Assembly (NCBI GenBank): GCA_913049815.1
Contig: CAJWYI010000011.1
Location: 1 to 34,559 of the forward strand
Direction of reading: 5' to 3'
DNA length: 34,559 nucleotides
Origin: an uncultured Gammaproteobacteria bacterium
GTDB lineage: Bacteria; Pseudomonadota; Gammaproteobacteria; Pseudomonadales; Azotimanducaceae
The first letter of the stretch is position 1, and the number at the start of each line of letters is the position of its first letter. Shown here piece after piece: positions 1 through 9,188 of the stretch. The notes under the pieces were generated by a model. The model worked only from the letters and a program-made list of their open reading frames with translations, ran no database searches and was not told the origin of the DNA. Both the position numbers and the translations under genes were made by a program.

Positions 1-44
1 ATGTTTCATCAACATCGCCCACTCTGAAGATCATGTGGACAGGA

Positions 45-104
45 GATGCAGATGCCGATGCCGATGCCGATGCCGATGCCGATGCCGATGCCGATGCCGA
101 TGTT
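45..104. repeat. Hexanucleotide tandem repeat: 8 perfect GATGCC units (51-98) flanked by GATGCA and GATGTT
   Basis: Read directly from the sequence; starts 6 bp beyond the sulfatase stop codon (111-113). Confidence 0.97.
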
Positions 105-110
105 GAGCAT

Positions 111-1664
111 TTACATCCTCCAGTCAGGATCCAGCGGCCCCGCGTAGGGCTCGTACTCGAACCGGCAGGGTTGCTCCATCAATCTCGGGTCATTCTGTTC
201 TTCAAGAATACCCATCAAACGCGCTTCGAGTGACCGCCGTACGTTGGCATATTTTGGATCGTCAGCAACATTGTTCATGTAGTCCGGATCGTCGTTCAGA
301 TCATAGAGCTCTTCTCGTGGCCGCTTGCCAAATGCCAATTGATACAGAGGCTCCACATCCTGTTCCTCACGATGATGAATCATCCACGCTTTCGTAGGGC
401 TCGCGTCCAAATCCGGGTAGGCAACCATCGTGTCATAGGCTAATAGATCAAAGTCCGGGGGTGTCGCTGAAAGGTCATCCAGCCCTTTTGGGTCCCCCAT
501 GGGCCATCGATCAGGCTCAAAGTTCACGATGTAAATGAAGTCCTTGGTACGGATGGAACGTTGTGGATACGGGAGGAAACCGTCTCGTGCAATATGCACA
601 TGGCGCTCACGCCCCGTCACCACATGATCTCTCTCGGGATCAATCTGGCCACTCTCAGCACTCCTAAGTAAAGGCATAAGGCTTTTTGCGGTCATGGTGT
701 ACGCAGGCGCAAGGCCTCCGGCTTCACAGAAAGTCGGCGCTAGGTCCATCAGGTTGACAAAATCATCTACGACGCGACCGGGTGCTATGTATCCAGGCCA
801 ACGAACGGCAAGAGCGACCTCACAGCCAATATCGTAGAGATTACACTTGGCACGAGGCATTCCCGGAATGCCATGGTCACCACTCACGACAAAGAGTGTA
901 TTGTCGAGTTCTCCTATCGCTTCGAGTTCGTCGAGTAAAATACCGAGACCGACATCAACGGCGAGACATTCCCCAAGATAATCAGCTGCATCTTCACGAA
1001 CGTCATGGACATCCGGCAGGAACGAGGGCATTCGACCCTTCAGGTCATCAGGTTCGATATTCCAAAGTGTTTTTCCGGAACCCCGCTCCCAGGTCCGATG
1101 TGTATTGGTTGGACCCCACCAATAGCAGAACGGCTGGTCCTCTGGACGTGCATCCAAAAACGCCTTGAAGTTGTCTCTCGTCTCGTCAAACAGGGCCTGC
1201 TTCGCAGCGTCGATACCCATTTCCTCAGCTTTAGCTGAGACCCAGTGAGAGAACTGGTTGAAGTTCCGTCCCGCCGGTTGAAAGCGCGTCCGTTTACCAC
1301 CAATCGGCGCGTTGGCCGTCTGCCCGGGACTCCAGACTTTGTACTGATAGCCCACAAAATAACCGGCATGTTGTTCTAGCTCGGTGGTAAATGTCGGAAT
1401 CGACTCGTCCCACACTGCACCCACAAGAATGGCACCCAGGCCCGTCTGCCAGAAATACTGTCCTGACAAGACAGAGCTTCGACATGGAGTGCACGACGGC
1501 GCTGGTACCAGCGCGTTTCTGAACAACACACCTTCCCCGGCAATGCGATCAAAGTTGGCCGTATGAATAAGCTCGTTCAGCGACCCTGGGCCCTCGTGCG
1601 TCGCATACGCCGAAGCGTATCGTCCCCAGTCATCAGCAAAGGCAAAAACAATATTGGGCTTCAT
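111..1664 (-). CDS. Type I (formylglycine-dependent) sulfatase
   Basis: N-terminus MKPNIVFAFADDWG; CxPxR motif in PSCTPCRSSVLSGQ; VVSGDHG motif. ATG at 1664 preferred over the track's upstream TTG start. Confidence 0.9.
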   Translation of the reverse strand: MKPNIVFAFADDWGRYASAYATHEGPGSLNELIHTANFDRIAGEGVLFRNALVPAPSCTPCRSSVLSGQYFWQTGLGAILVGAVWDESIPTFTTELEQHAGYFVGYQYKVWSPGQTANAPIGGKRTRFQPAGRNFNQFSHWVSAKAEEMGIDAAKQALFDETRDNFKAFLDARPEDQPFCYWWGPTNTHRTWERGSGKTLWNIEPDDLKGRMPSFLPDVHDVREDAADYLGECLAVDVGLGILLDELEAIGELDNTLFVVSGDHGIPGMPRAKCNLYDIGCEVALAVRWPGYIAPGRVVDDFVNLMDLAPTFCEAGGLAPAYTMTAKSLMPLLRSAESGQIDPERDHVVTGRERHVHIARDGFLPYPQRSIRTKDFIYIVNFEPDRWPMGDPKGLDDLSATPPDFDLLAYDTMVAYPDLDASPTKAWMIHHREEQDVEPLYQLAFGKRPREELYDLNDDPDYMNNVADDPKYANVRRSLEARLMGILEEQNDPRLMEQPCRFEYEPYAGPLDPDWRM

Positions 1665-1864
1665 GGCGATATCCCGTGCTTGAGGCGACAGTCTCGGCGG
1701 ACGGACCCATCGCGTCAACCAGCAACGAAACCGTTGCCGTATTATGATTTTTGCGCTTCACACGAATCCTATGATCCTGTTGCACGATTACGGGATCTGG
1801 GAGGGCATCACCCGTGCATTTGAGGACCTGGAGTGTGATGAAAAACTCTGGTTGAGCGATGTTC

Positions 1865-1890
1865 GCGGCACTAGCCTAGGTTAGTGCCGC
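1865..1890. repeat. 26-nt near-perfect palindrome GCGGCACTA-GCCTAGGT-TAGTGCCGC
   Basis: 9-bp perfect arms with a palindromic CCTAGG centre; about 20 nt past the gntK stop; no T-tract on either side. Confidence 0.8.
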
Positions 1891-1909
1891 AAACCGGACT
1901 AGCGGGCGT

Positions 1910-2419
1910 CTAGCTGTTCTGCAACGCCTCGGTGACCCTGATCAGCACTTCCTGCTGAACAACGGTTATCTCGCGATCGTTCCGAACCGAAACTGCCTGT
2001 GTCGGTCTCTCCAGCGTATCAAACTGACTCTGCACCAGCGACGACGGCATGAAATGATCGGACCGGGCCTTCAGCCGCTCCTTGGCCAGCGTGTCGGAGA
2101 TATCCAGAAACAGAAACAGAAGTGGATCGTCAGCGGAAAGCTGCTGTCGATATTTATCCTTGAGGGCGGAGCACGCGACAACGATAGGTGCCTCGTCCGC
2201 CTGCGCCATCTTCAGCAGGTTGACCAGGCGCGCCAGCCAGCCCGCACGATCGTGATCGTCGAGCGGTTCTCCCCGTGACATTTTCTCCACATTTCCAGGT
2301 GGATGAAAATCATCACCATCATGAAAAGGTCTTCCCAGCGCGTCAGCCAGCCAGGACCCGATCACCGACTTTCCACTGCCTGCGACCCCCATCACCACAA
2401 TGCTCCTGTTAGCAGGCAT
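1910..2419 (-). CDS. gntK: Gluconokinase (GntK family)
   Basis: VVMGVAGSGKSVIGSWLADALGRPFHDGDDFHPPGNVEKM: P-loop plus family motif; ATG overlaps the gnd stop (ATGA). Confidence 0.92.
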   Translation of the reverse strand: MPANRSIVVMGVAGSGKSVIGSWLADALGRPFHDGDDFHPPGNVEKMSRGEPLDDHDRAGWLARLVNLLKMAQADEAPIVVACSALKDKYRQQLSADDPLLFLFLDISDTLAKERLKARSDHFMPSSLVQSQFDTLERPTQAVSVRNDREITVVQQEVLIRVTEALQNS

Positions 2420-3819
2420 CAATTCAGCCAGTCCGAATGCAATGCTGGACCGTCCGGGTCTGCCAGTCGCCGATAGGTATGTGCACCAAACGCGTCCCGC
2501 TGCGCCTGTGTCAGGTTCTGAGGCAGCGATGCCGTGTGGATAGCCAGGAGCCATTGTCGCGTCGCTGACAGGACCGGTGCTGGGCGCCGGGCGCATTCAT
2601 AGCTCGCAAGCACGCTTCCCCAGTCCACATGTGTCAGATCGCGAACAACCGGATCTTTTAACAGCGCGAGCACACGGTTGTCACGTTCGAGGACGGGGAT
2701 CAACTGATCCAGCAGTCTAGAGCGGATAATGCAACCGTCAGTCCAGAGTTTGAGCACCGAAGACATTTGAACGTGCCAGTCAAATTGTGCGCTCGCGGTT
2801 TCGATTAGCTGCAGCCCCTGGAGCAGAACGCAGACCCGCGCGGCGAGAAGCGCTGCACCAAGCTGGCCGACCACCTGTTCCTGTTCGAGCAACACTTCTG
2901 AGTGCATCGGATTGAATGCTGACAATTGAACGCGCTGCGCTTTCATCGATGAAATCACGCGTGCATTGACAGCCGCCGTGATAGACGGGATGGCTACACC
3001 AAACTCCAGCGCCAATTCTACCGTCCAGCGTCCTGTACCTTTCTGTTCAGCCGCATCCAATACCTGGTCGACCAGCGCGCCACCCTCGTTGTCCTGTTTG
3101 CGCAGCACCTGCGACGAAAGTTCGAGGAGATACGACTGCAGACCACCCGAGCACCACGACTCGAAAACGTCTGCAATCTCCGATACCGGGCAGTTGCAAC
3201 CAAATCGCAGCAGGTCATAACACTCCGCCAGCAATTGCATATCGGCGTACTCAATACCATTGTGGACCATCTTGACGAAATGACCGGCGCCATCTGGTCC
3301 GACTCTCTGCACACAGTGGCCCCAGTCGGTCGAGGCGGCAATAGGTTGGAGCATCGGAGCGATAGTCTCCCATTCTCCTTCACTACAACCGGCCATCAAA
3401 CTTGGACCAAACCGCGCTCCTTTCTCCCCACCAGAGACCCCCAGCCCAACATAGCCCACACCATGTTGAGCACAACGCTCGCGTCGTTCCTGAGTCTCTC
3501 TGAAATGCGTGTTACCACCATCGATCAATATGTCCCCGGTTGCCAGCAATGGGAGCAGTGCTCCTAGTGTCTCGTCAACGGCGGGTCCGGCTTTGATCAT
3601 CATCAGAATGGTGACAGCCTCGTCTCCACCGCGTAGAGCTGCCACCAGCGAAGTCAGACTCTCGGCTACACGCAGTCCATCATCGTCACGCTCTACCGCC
3701 AACGCATGTGCAACCTCCTGCTCTAGGTTCCAACCCACTACGTTGATGCCGTGGTCAAGGAAATTCAGCGCCAGGCTTCTCCCCATGGTGGCAAGACCTA
3801 CGATCCCAATCCGGCTCAA
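2419..3819 (-). CDS. gnd: 6-phosphogluconate dehydrogenase (decarboxylating)
   Basis: SRIGIVGLATMGRSLALN Rossmann N-terminus; GVGYVGLGVSGGEKGARFGPSLMAG; FVKMVHNGIEYADMQL; start codon is TTG. Confidence 0.95.
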   Translation of the reverse strand: MSRIGIVGLATMGRSLALNFLDHGINVVGWNLEQEVAHALAVERDDDGLRVAESLTSLVAALRGGDEAVTILMMIKAGPAVDETLGALLPLLATGDILIDGGNTHFRETQERRERCAQHGVGYVGLGVSGGEKGARFGPSLMAGCSEGEWETIAPMLQPIAASTDWGHCVQRVGPDGAGHFVKMVHNGIEYADMQLLAECYDLLRFGCNCPVSEIADVFESWCSGGLQSYLLELSSQVLRKQDNEGGALVDQVLDAAEQKGTGRWTVELALEFGVAIPSITAAVNARVISSMKAQRVQLSAFNPMHSEVLLEQEQVVGQLGAALLAARVCVLLQGLQLIETASAQFDWHVQMSSVLKLWTDGCIIRSRLLDQLIPVLERDNRVLALLKDPVVRDLTHVDWGSVLASYECARRPAPVLSATRQWLLAIHTASLPQNLTQAQRDAFGAHTYRRLADPDGPALHSDWLN

Positions 3820-3952
3820 CTTCTATTTCCCATGTCTTTTCCTCATACTAGCGCGGCTTCGCCGGCGGACAGGAGTTTAGTCAGCCGAGCACACAACAGA
3901 CAATACACCCGATACAACAGTTTACAGCGAGCAACCGTCGACAGGAGTGAAC

Positions 3953-4921
3953 ATGGCAGAACGGATCGTAGTCCTTGATGGGTACACATTGAACCCCGGT
4001 GATATCAGCTGGGAGCCATTGTCCGAGCTGGGTGAAATCGAAATACACGATCGAACCCCCGGCGATCAGATCGTGGAGCGATCAAAGTCCGCAACCTGTT
4101 TGTTGCTCAACAAGACGCCTTTATCGGCTGAAACGATCGCGGACCTTCCAGACCTTAAATATGTGGGGGTCCTTGCTACTGGATACAACGTCGTTGATAT
4201 ATCCACCTGCAAGGAAAAAGGCATCGTTGTGACCAATATACCCACATACGGCACCGACTCAGTCGCCCAACACGTTGCGGCACTGATGCTGGAGTTTGCT
4301 CGTGGCATCAGTGTCCACAACGAGGCGGTTCATAATGATGAGTGGACCCACTGCGACGATTGGTGTTTTTCACGACAACCCATGTTTGAACTCGCAGGCA
4401 AGACCATGGGCATTGTCGGTATCGGTCGAATCGGTCAGGCGGCAGCGCGCATTGGCGCCGCCATGGGCATGAAGATAATCGCACACGATCTGTACTGGCC
4501 GGATGCTGAAAAGCTCGCAGGGATGGATGTGACTCAGGTAGACATGAAGACTTTGTTCAAAGAGGCTGACGTCATCTCGCTGCACTGTCCCCTAACGCCA
4601 GAAAACGAGAAGCTCGTGAATGCCGAGCGATTGGCACAGATGAAGTCTTCGGCGATCATTATTAACACGAGTCGAGGTCCTCTTATCGACAATGAAGCAC
4701 TCGCAAATGCACTGGTCAATGGGGTGATCGGCGGTGCTGCACTCGACGTGCTTGACGTTGAACCGCCACCAGCGTCGAATCCACTCCTCACTGCACCCAA
4801 TTGCATCATCACGCCACATATTGCCTGGTATGCAAAAGAGGCGCGGGCTCGTCTAATGCGGATCGCGGCTGACAATCTGTCAGCATTTATCGGTGGCAGC
4901 CCGGAAAACACGGTCGGTTGA
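3953..4921 (+). CDS. D-2-hydroxyacid dehydrogenase (glycerate dehydrogenase-like)
   Basis: GIVGIGRIGQAAARIGAAMGMKIIAHD nucleotide-binding motif; ISLHCPLTPENEKLVNAERLAQMKSSAIIINTSRGPLIDNEAL; AGGAG upstream of the ATG at 3953. Confidence 0.92.
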   Translation: MAERIVVLDGYTLNPGDISWEPLSELGEIEIHDRTPGDQIVERSKSATCLLLNKTPLSAETIADLPDLKYVGVLATGYNVVDISTCKEKGIVVTNIPTYGTDSVAQHVAALMLEFARGISVHNEAVHNDEWTHCDDWCFSRQPMFELAGKTMGIVGIGRIGQAAARIGAAMGMKIIAHDLYWPDAEKLAGMDVTQVDMKTLFKEADVISLHCPLTPENEKLVNAERLAQMKSSAIIINTSRGPLIDNEALANALVNGVIGGAALDVLDVEPPPASNPLLTAPNCIITPHIAWYAKEARARLMRIAADNLSAFIGGSPENTVG

Positions 4922-5417
4922 CGACCACGACGACCGGCCCTATTCCAACGGCCAATCACCCGGAAGTCCTCGCCCGTCATTTAAGATGCATAAGGTAAAG
5001 GGTCGGTGTTGCATAAAACAAGCACCACCAAAAAATACTTGTCCAACCTGGCGAGCACAGCAAGAAAACGGATCATCACCCTGAAGCGAAGCCCCGGATC
5101 TAAAAGGGCTCCAATGAAACATTGGATGAGCCATCGCTATACAGAGATAAGGATCGCATTCGCATTGAACTTGATCACCAGGACGCTGGTGCGCGAGCAT
5201 CATGGATGCACAGATCAGTACCCGGACCGGGTCCCGTTCAGGCTAAATACTCGAAAGCCAGTGGGACATTGAGGGATTGACTCCAGTGCCAGGTTTCGAA
5301 CATACCTCCATCGGGATCCAGCGAAGGGTCAGGAAGACTACGAGCGCCCCCACGCAAGAATATGAAGGAGGATAATGCTCGAGGCGACGGACACGGACAG
5401 AGATCAGCTCTACTAGA

Positions 5418-6899
5418 TCAGTTGATCTGACCTGTATCGCGGACATAGCGCCGGTAATCAGACAACTGATCCTGATTGATCGCATCCGCCAATGGCCGTA
5501 AATAACTCTCCGTCAGTGAATCTGCCAGCGTTGCATGCTCGGACAACAGATCATCCCGCAACTCATCAGGATCGTTGGCACAGTCGAACAACTGAGCTGG
5601 TTTGTGATCGTCAACGCGGACCGTCAATTTGTACTCATCAGTAATTAACGTACTTTGGCCAAACAACTCACTGAGGACACACTCATGCCCCTTGTGTGCG
5701 ACCTGATCGACTGAATCATAGCCCGCAAAAGGCATCAGGGATCGACCCTCAACATTCTTCAGAGGCGACGCACCGGCGATATCGGTGATAGTCACTGGCA
5801 CATCAATCTGCTGGACCAGAGCGCGACTCTGCCAACCCTGTTCTTGCGCTAGGTGTCCACGAGCCGGACGCATGATGCACGGGACGTGTACCGACTGGTT
5901 GTAAAAATTCGCTTTGCTCCACAAGCCGTGATCACCCAGCATCTCACCGTGATCTGAAGTAAAGATGATCCAGGTATTGTCCAGTTGGTTGTCTGCCGAG
6001 AGTTGGTCAAGGATTCGTCCGATCCATGAATCGATCAACGTGATATTTGCATAGTAGTTCACCCGCCACTGTTGCCGCTGTTCAGTACTAGCTCCGATGA
6101 TCGCCTGACTTCCAGCAAGACGCGCTCGCACGATCGGTGACCCACCAGACGGAATTTCTGTAATACCTGGGTCAATGGTGTTCGCATCATATCGATCACG
6201 ATAGGCCTCCGGACCATCATAAGGATCATGGGGCCCGGTAAATTGCACCTGGAGATAAAAAGGATTGCTGTGATCGTGCTGCCCAAGCCACCGGACCGCT
6301 TCTCGCCCAACCCAGGCATCGATGTCCTCCCCCTCTGGCACCGGCGCCGGACTTTGATTCCACGGAGTGGGGTCGTTGCCACGATACGCCTCACGGACCC
6401 AATCCATGATGAAAGTACGGTGCGCATCGAGCAGTCCTTCGCGAGCAAGATGGTCGGTGTAGTGACAATCCATCCAGCCGGTCTCAATGGGATCGTTGAT
6501 TTCCAGACAATCGTCAAATCCCCATGCCTTCAACCGATCTTCCATGGCAGCGACATGCAGACCTACCTGACCTGCCGCACCGTGACGCCATAGGTGAGTC
6601 TTGCCAATAACAGCAGTTCGGTAGCCTTCATCGCGAATGTTGCGGACATGACTGGGTCCTTCTTCATGAGCGCCACTACGGTTGCTCCAGACACCACTTT
6701 GCCTTGGCAGCTGCCCATTCATCAGTGCCGCACGAGCCGGTACACAAAGTGGTGAATTCGATATGCAACGTGTGAATGTCACACCTTCGGAGGCCAGTCG
6801 GTCCAGACAAGGGGTTTGAACCTGCTCGTTGACCACCCCCAGGCAATCACCGCGCATCTGGTCTGCAAAGATGTACAGGATGTTGGGTCGTTTCTTCAC
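5418..6899 (-). CDS. Type I sulfatase (choline-sulfatase/arylsulfatase-like)
   Basis: RPNILYIFADQMRGDCLG; CVPAR sulfatase motif in SPLCVPARAALMNGQ; FTSDHGEMLGDHGLWSK; GTG start with AGGAG 7 nt upstream. Confidence 0.93.
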   Translation of the reverse strand: MKKRPNILYIFADQMRGDCLGVVNEQVQTPCLDRLASEGVTFTRCISNSPLCVPARAALMNGQLPRQSGVWSNRSGAHEEGPSHVRNIRDEGYRTAVIGKTHLWRHGAAGQVGLHVAAMEDRLKAWGFDDCLEINDPIETGWMDCHYTDHLAREGLLDAHRTFIMDWVREAYRGNDPTPWNQSPAPVPEGEDIDAWVGREAVRWLGQHDHSNPFYLQVQFTGPHDPYDGPEAYRDRYDANTIDPGITEIPSGGSPIVRARLAGSQAIIGASTEQRQQWRVNYYANITLIDSWIGRILDQLSADNQLDNTWIIFTSDHGEMLGDHGLWSKANFYNQSVHVPCIMRPARGHLAQEQGWQSRALVQQIDVPVTITDIAGASPLKNVEGRSLMPFAGYDSVDQVAHKGHECVLSELFGQSTLITDEYKLTVRVDDHKPAQLFDCANDPDELRDDLLSEHATLADSLTESYLRPLADAINQDQLSDYRRYVRDTGQIN

Positions 6900-6923
6900 C
6901 TACTCACTCCTGTGATGTTAAGG

Positions 6924-8588
6924 CTATCGTTCCTGAGTCAATAATTCCGGGTATTGCGAAAACCGAGTGTCCTGCCGGGTCGAGACCTCAATCACAACTA
7001 CTTCGCCATTCTCATTCGCCTTTTGCGCTTCGGCAATCGCTGGAACTATCCCCTCAGCCTTGTCCACATGGATCCCTTTTGCACCGAGTGCCATGCCCAT
7101 ACCGGCGTAGTCACCGCCCTGATTCCCTGCACCGAATTTCTCCATCGCTGTTGGCATCTTGGTGTCGTAGCCACCCATCGTCCGATTGTTGATGACCAGC
7201 GTGGTAATCGGCACCTCGGCGCGAACCGCTGTTTCAATCTCCGTGCCGGTGTGCCCAAAGGCAAGGTCACCCATGAAGTTCATACAGAATTTGGAAGGAT
7301 CCGCCAGCTTTGCACCGATCATGAGCGGAATCCCAAAGCCAAGGTGGGTTGTTTTACCCCAGCCTATATAGCTTAGGGGCGTCTTGCTCGCCTTGTAGAA
7401 AGGCATGATCTGATCACGTGGGTTGCCTGCATCATGTGTCAGCACTGTGTTGTCATGATCAACTGCCCGATTGATTTCATGGACAACACGATAGGGATTC
7501 ACAGGGACCTCATCCGACGTCAGAATCGGCATCCAGTCTTCGAGCCATTCACGACGTGTCTGGGTAATCATGCTATGTAGTTCTTCGTTTTTTGGCCGGC
7601 CGTCCTCACCGACCTGTGCTTTGACTTCATCGATCATAGCCTCCAGTGTCAGTTTCGCATCACCGACAAGGCCAAGATCAATGTCGTAATCTTTATTGAT
7701 GTCTTCCGGTGATACCGTACTCTGAATCATGAACTTACCGGGTGGAACGTCCTGCCCGAAGGATGTTCGGGTCAGCGCGGATCCGACCGCGAAAAACGTA
7801 TCGGAGATCCCAAGCCAACGATAGACACCTTTGGGTGCGGTTCGATTTGCAGATCCCAGTGCCAGCGGATGATCATCAGGAAACGCACTTTTCGCTTCCA
7901 TCGTCGTGATCACCGGAATCTGCATCAGCTCCGCTAAGATCATAAGCTCAGAGGTCGCGTCCGCATACAGCACACCCTGACCAGCCCAAATTACCGGATG
8001 TCGTGCTGACAATAACTGGCTAACTGCATCTTTCACAGCGTTGCGATTCGGTGCGTATTTCATTGGTTTGGAAGCCTCGTAATGCATCGCATTCTCTGGT
8101 ACTTCCTGAGACAAAATATCCCGCTGCATTTCAACCAATGCAGGACCTGGACGCCCCTGACGGATAGCGTGGAAAGCGCGTCGCATCTCACGGGCTGTTT
8201 TTGTCACGTCATCAATGGACAGAGCTAGTTTTGTCACCTTCTCGTAATTACGTACTGCAGAGAAATTGGGCGCAATACTGTATTTATCGGTGCCTGCTCC
8301 CTGTGGCAGGAACAAAAGGGGTACCCCTTCACCCCATGCTTGTGCGATACCACCAAACGAATTTTCGACACCAGGTCCATCTTGTGCCGCAAACACCCCT
8401 ACCTGCTTACCCAGTGTCTGGCGGCTGAATCCGTCTGCTGCGTTGATGCCGCCACGTTCCTGACGAAACACAATGGGACGGATATCCACTTTGGCCGCCG
8501 CTTCAATAAGCGGGTTAGCAGGGAAACACGCCATCCAGGTCACCCCTTCCTCTTTCAGGCATCGTGCAATCAGGTCAAAGCCGTTCAA
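6924..8588 (-). CDS. Thiamine pyrophosphate-dependent enzyme (acetolactate synthase-like)
   Basis: TPP-enzyme N-terminal region FRQERGGINAADGFSRQ; GDLAFGHTGTEIETAVRAEVPITTLVINN TPP-binding region; TTG start at 8588 with AAAGGAGAG upstream. Confidence 0.9.
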   Translation of the reverse strand: MNGFDLIARCLKEEGVTWMACFPANPLIEAAAKVDIRPIVFRQERGGINAADGFSRQTLGKQVGVFAAQDGPGVENSFGGIAQAWGEGVPLLFLPQGAGTDKYSIAPNFSAVRNYEKVTKLALSIDDVTKTAREMRRAFHAIRQGRPGPALVEMQRDILSQEVPENAMHYEASKPMKYAPNRNAVKDAVSQLLSARHPVIWAGQGVLYADATSELMILAELMQIPVITTMEAKSAFPDDHPLALGSANRTAPKGVYRWLGISDTFFAVGSALTRTSFGQDVPPGKFMIQSTVSPEDINKDYDIDLGLVGDAKLTLEAMIDEVKAQVGEDGRPKNEELHSMITQTRREWLEDWMPILTSDEVPVNPYRVVHEINRAVDHDNTVLTHDAGNPRDQIMPFYKASKTPLSYIGWGKTTHLGFGIPLMIGAKLADPSKFCMNFMGDLAFGHTGTEIETAVRAEVPITTLVINNRTMGGYDTKMPTAMEKFGAGNQGGDYAGMGMALGAKGIHVDKAEGIVPAIAEAQKANENGEVVVIEVSTRQDTRFSQYPELLTQER

Positions 8589-9188
8589 CGTTCTCTCCTT
8601 TCTTCTCGTATTTCGTTTGGAACACCAATGATTCTTGGTTTCAGAGTGTTCCAATTGATCATTTTCACTGCAGCAACTTCGCTCGCCTCTCTGGCCAGCG
8701 AAGACCTCCAAACCCACGGTCAATCAGCCCTTCACTGCAACACATTCATTTCAGAAATGTCGCCTTTAGGCTATCACAGATGAGCAAAGCGATTGAGATA
8801 ACCGATTCATGCGCCTTGTTGCGCTGGACCCGCAATCCAATCTTTCGTGGATTCATATGGGATGACGATACCACCGAAACGAACCTGTCCGGTCATCGGG
8901 TAGTCGCAGTTAGCACAGAGACTGCACAAACATAGCAACAGAAATCACTCGTCGTATCACCTACCATAGGCCCTAGGGAAGCGGTCGATGACCATGCAAG
9001 CAGTACGGTATCCCCTTCTGACATCAAACCTGACGGTGCCCCGATTCCCTGTCGATCAGCGACACCCCCAAATGGAGTTACATCTGTGTGGTAGCGACCC
9101 CTTGTGCCGTTGCACTATGGGAGGTGACGATGGGATCCTGCAATCGCGCACCAGACCGGATTATTCAGGGGCGAAAGATCCAATTCGG

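Noticed and set aside
33-233. 66-aa ORF with (Asp-Ala)n repeat
   Set aside because: Generated by the GATGCC microsatellite and then antisense to the sulfatase 3' end; no family resemblance.
8784-9188. Possible gene or RNA in the gap between the TPP enzyme and PhyH genes
   Set aside because: Short ORFs only, no recognised protein or tRNA-like structure; probably promoter and 3' flank.
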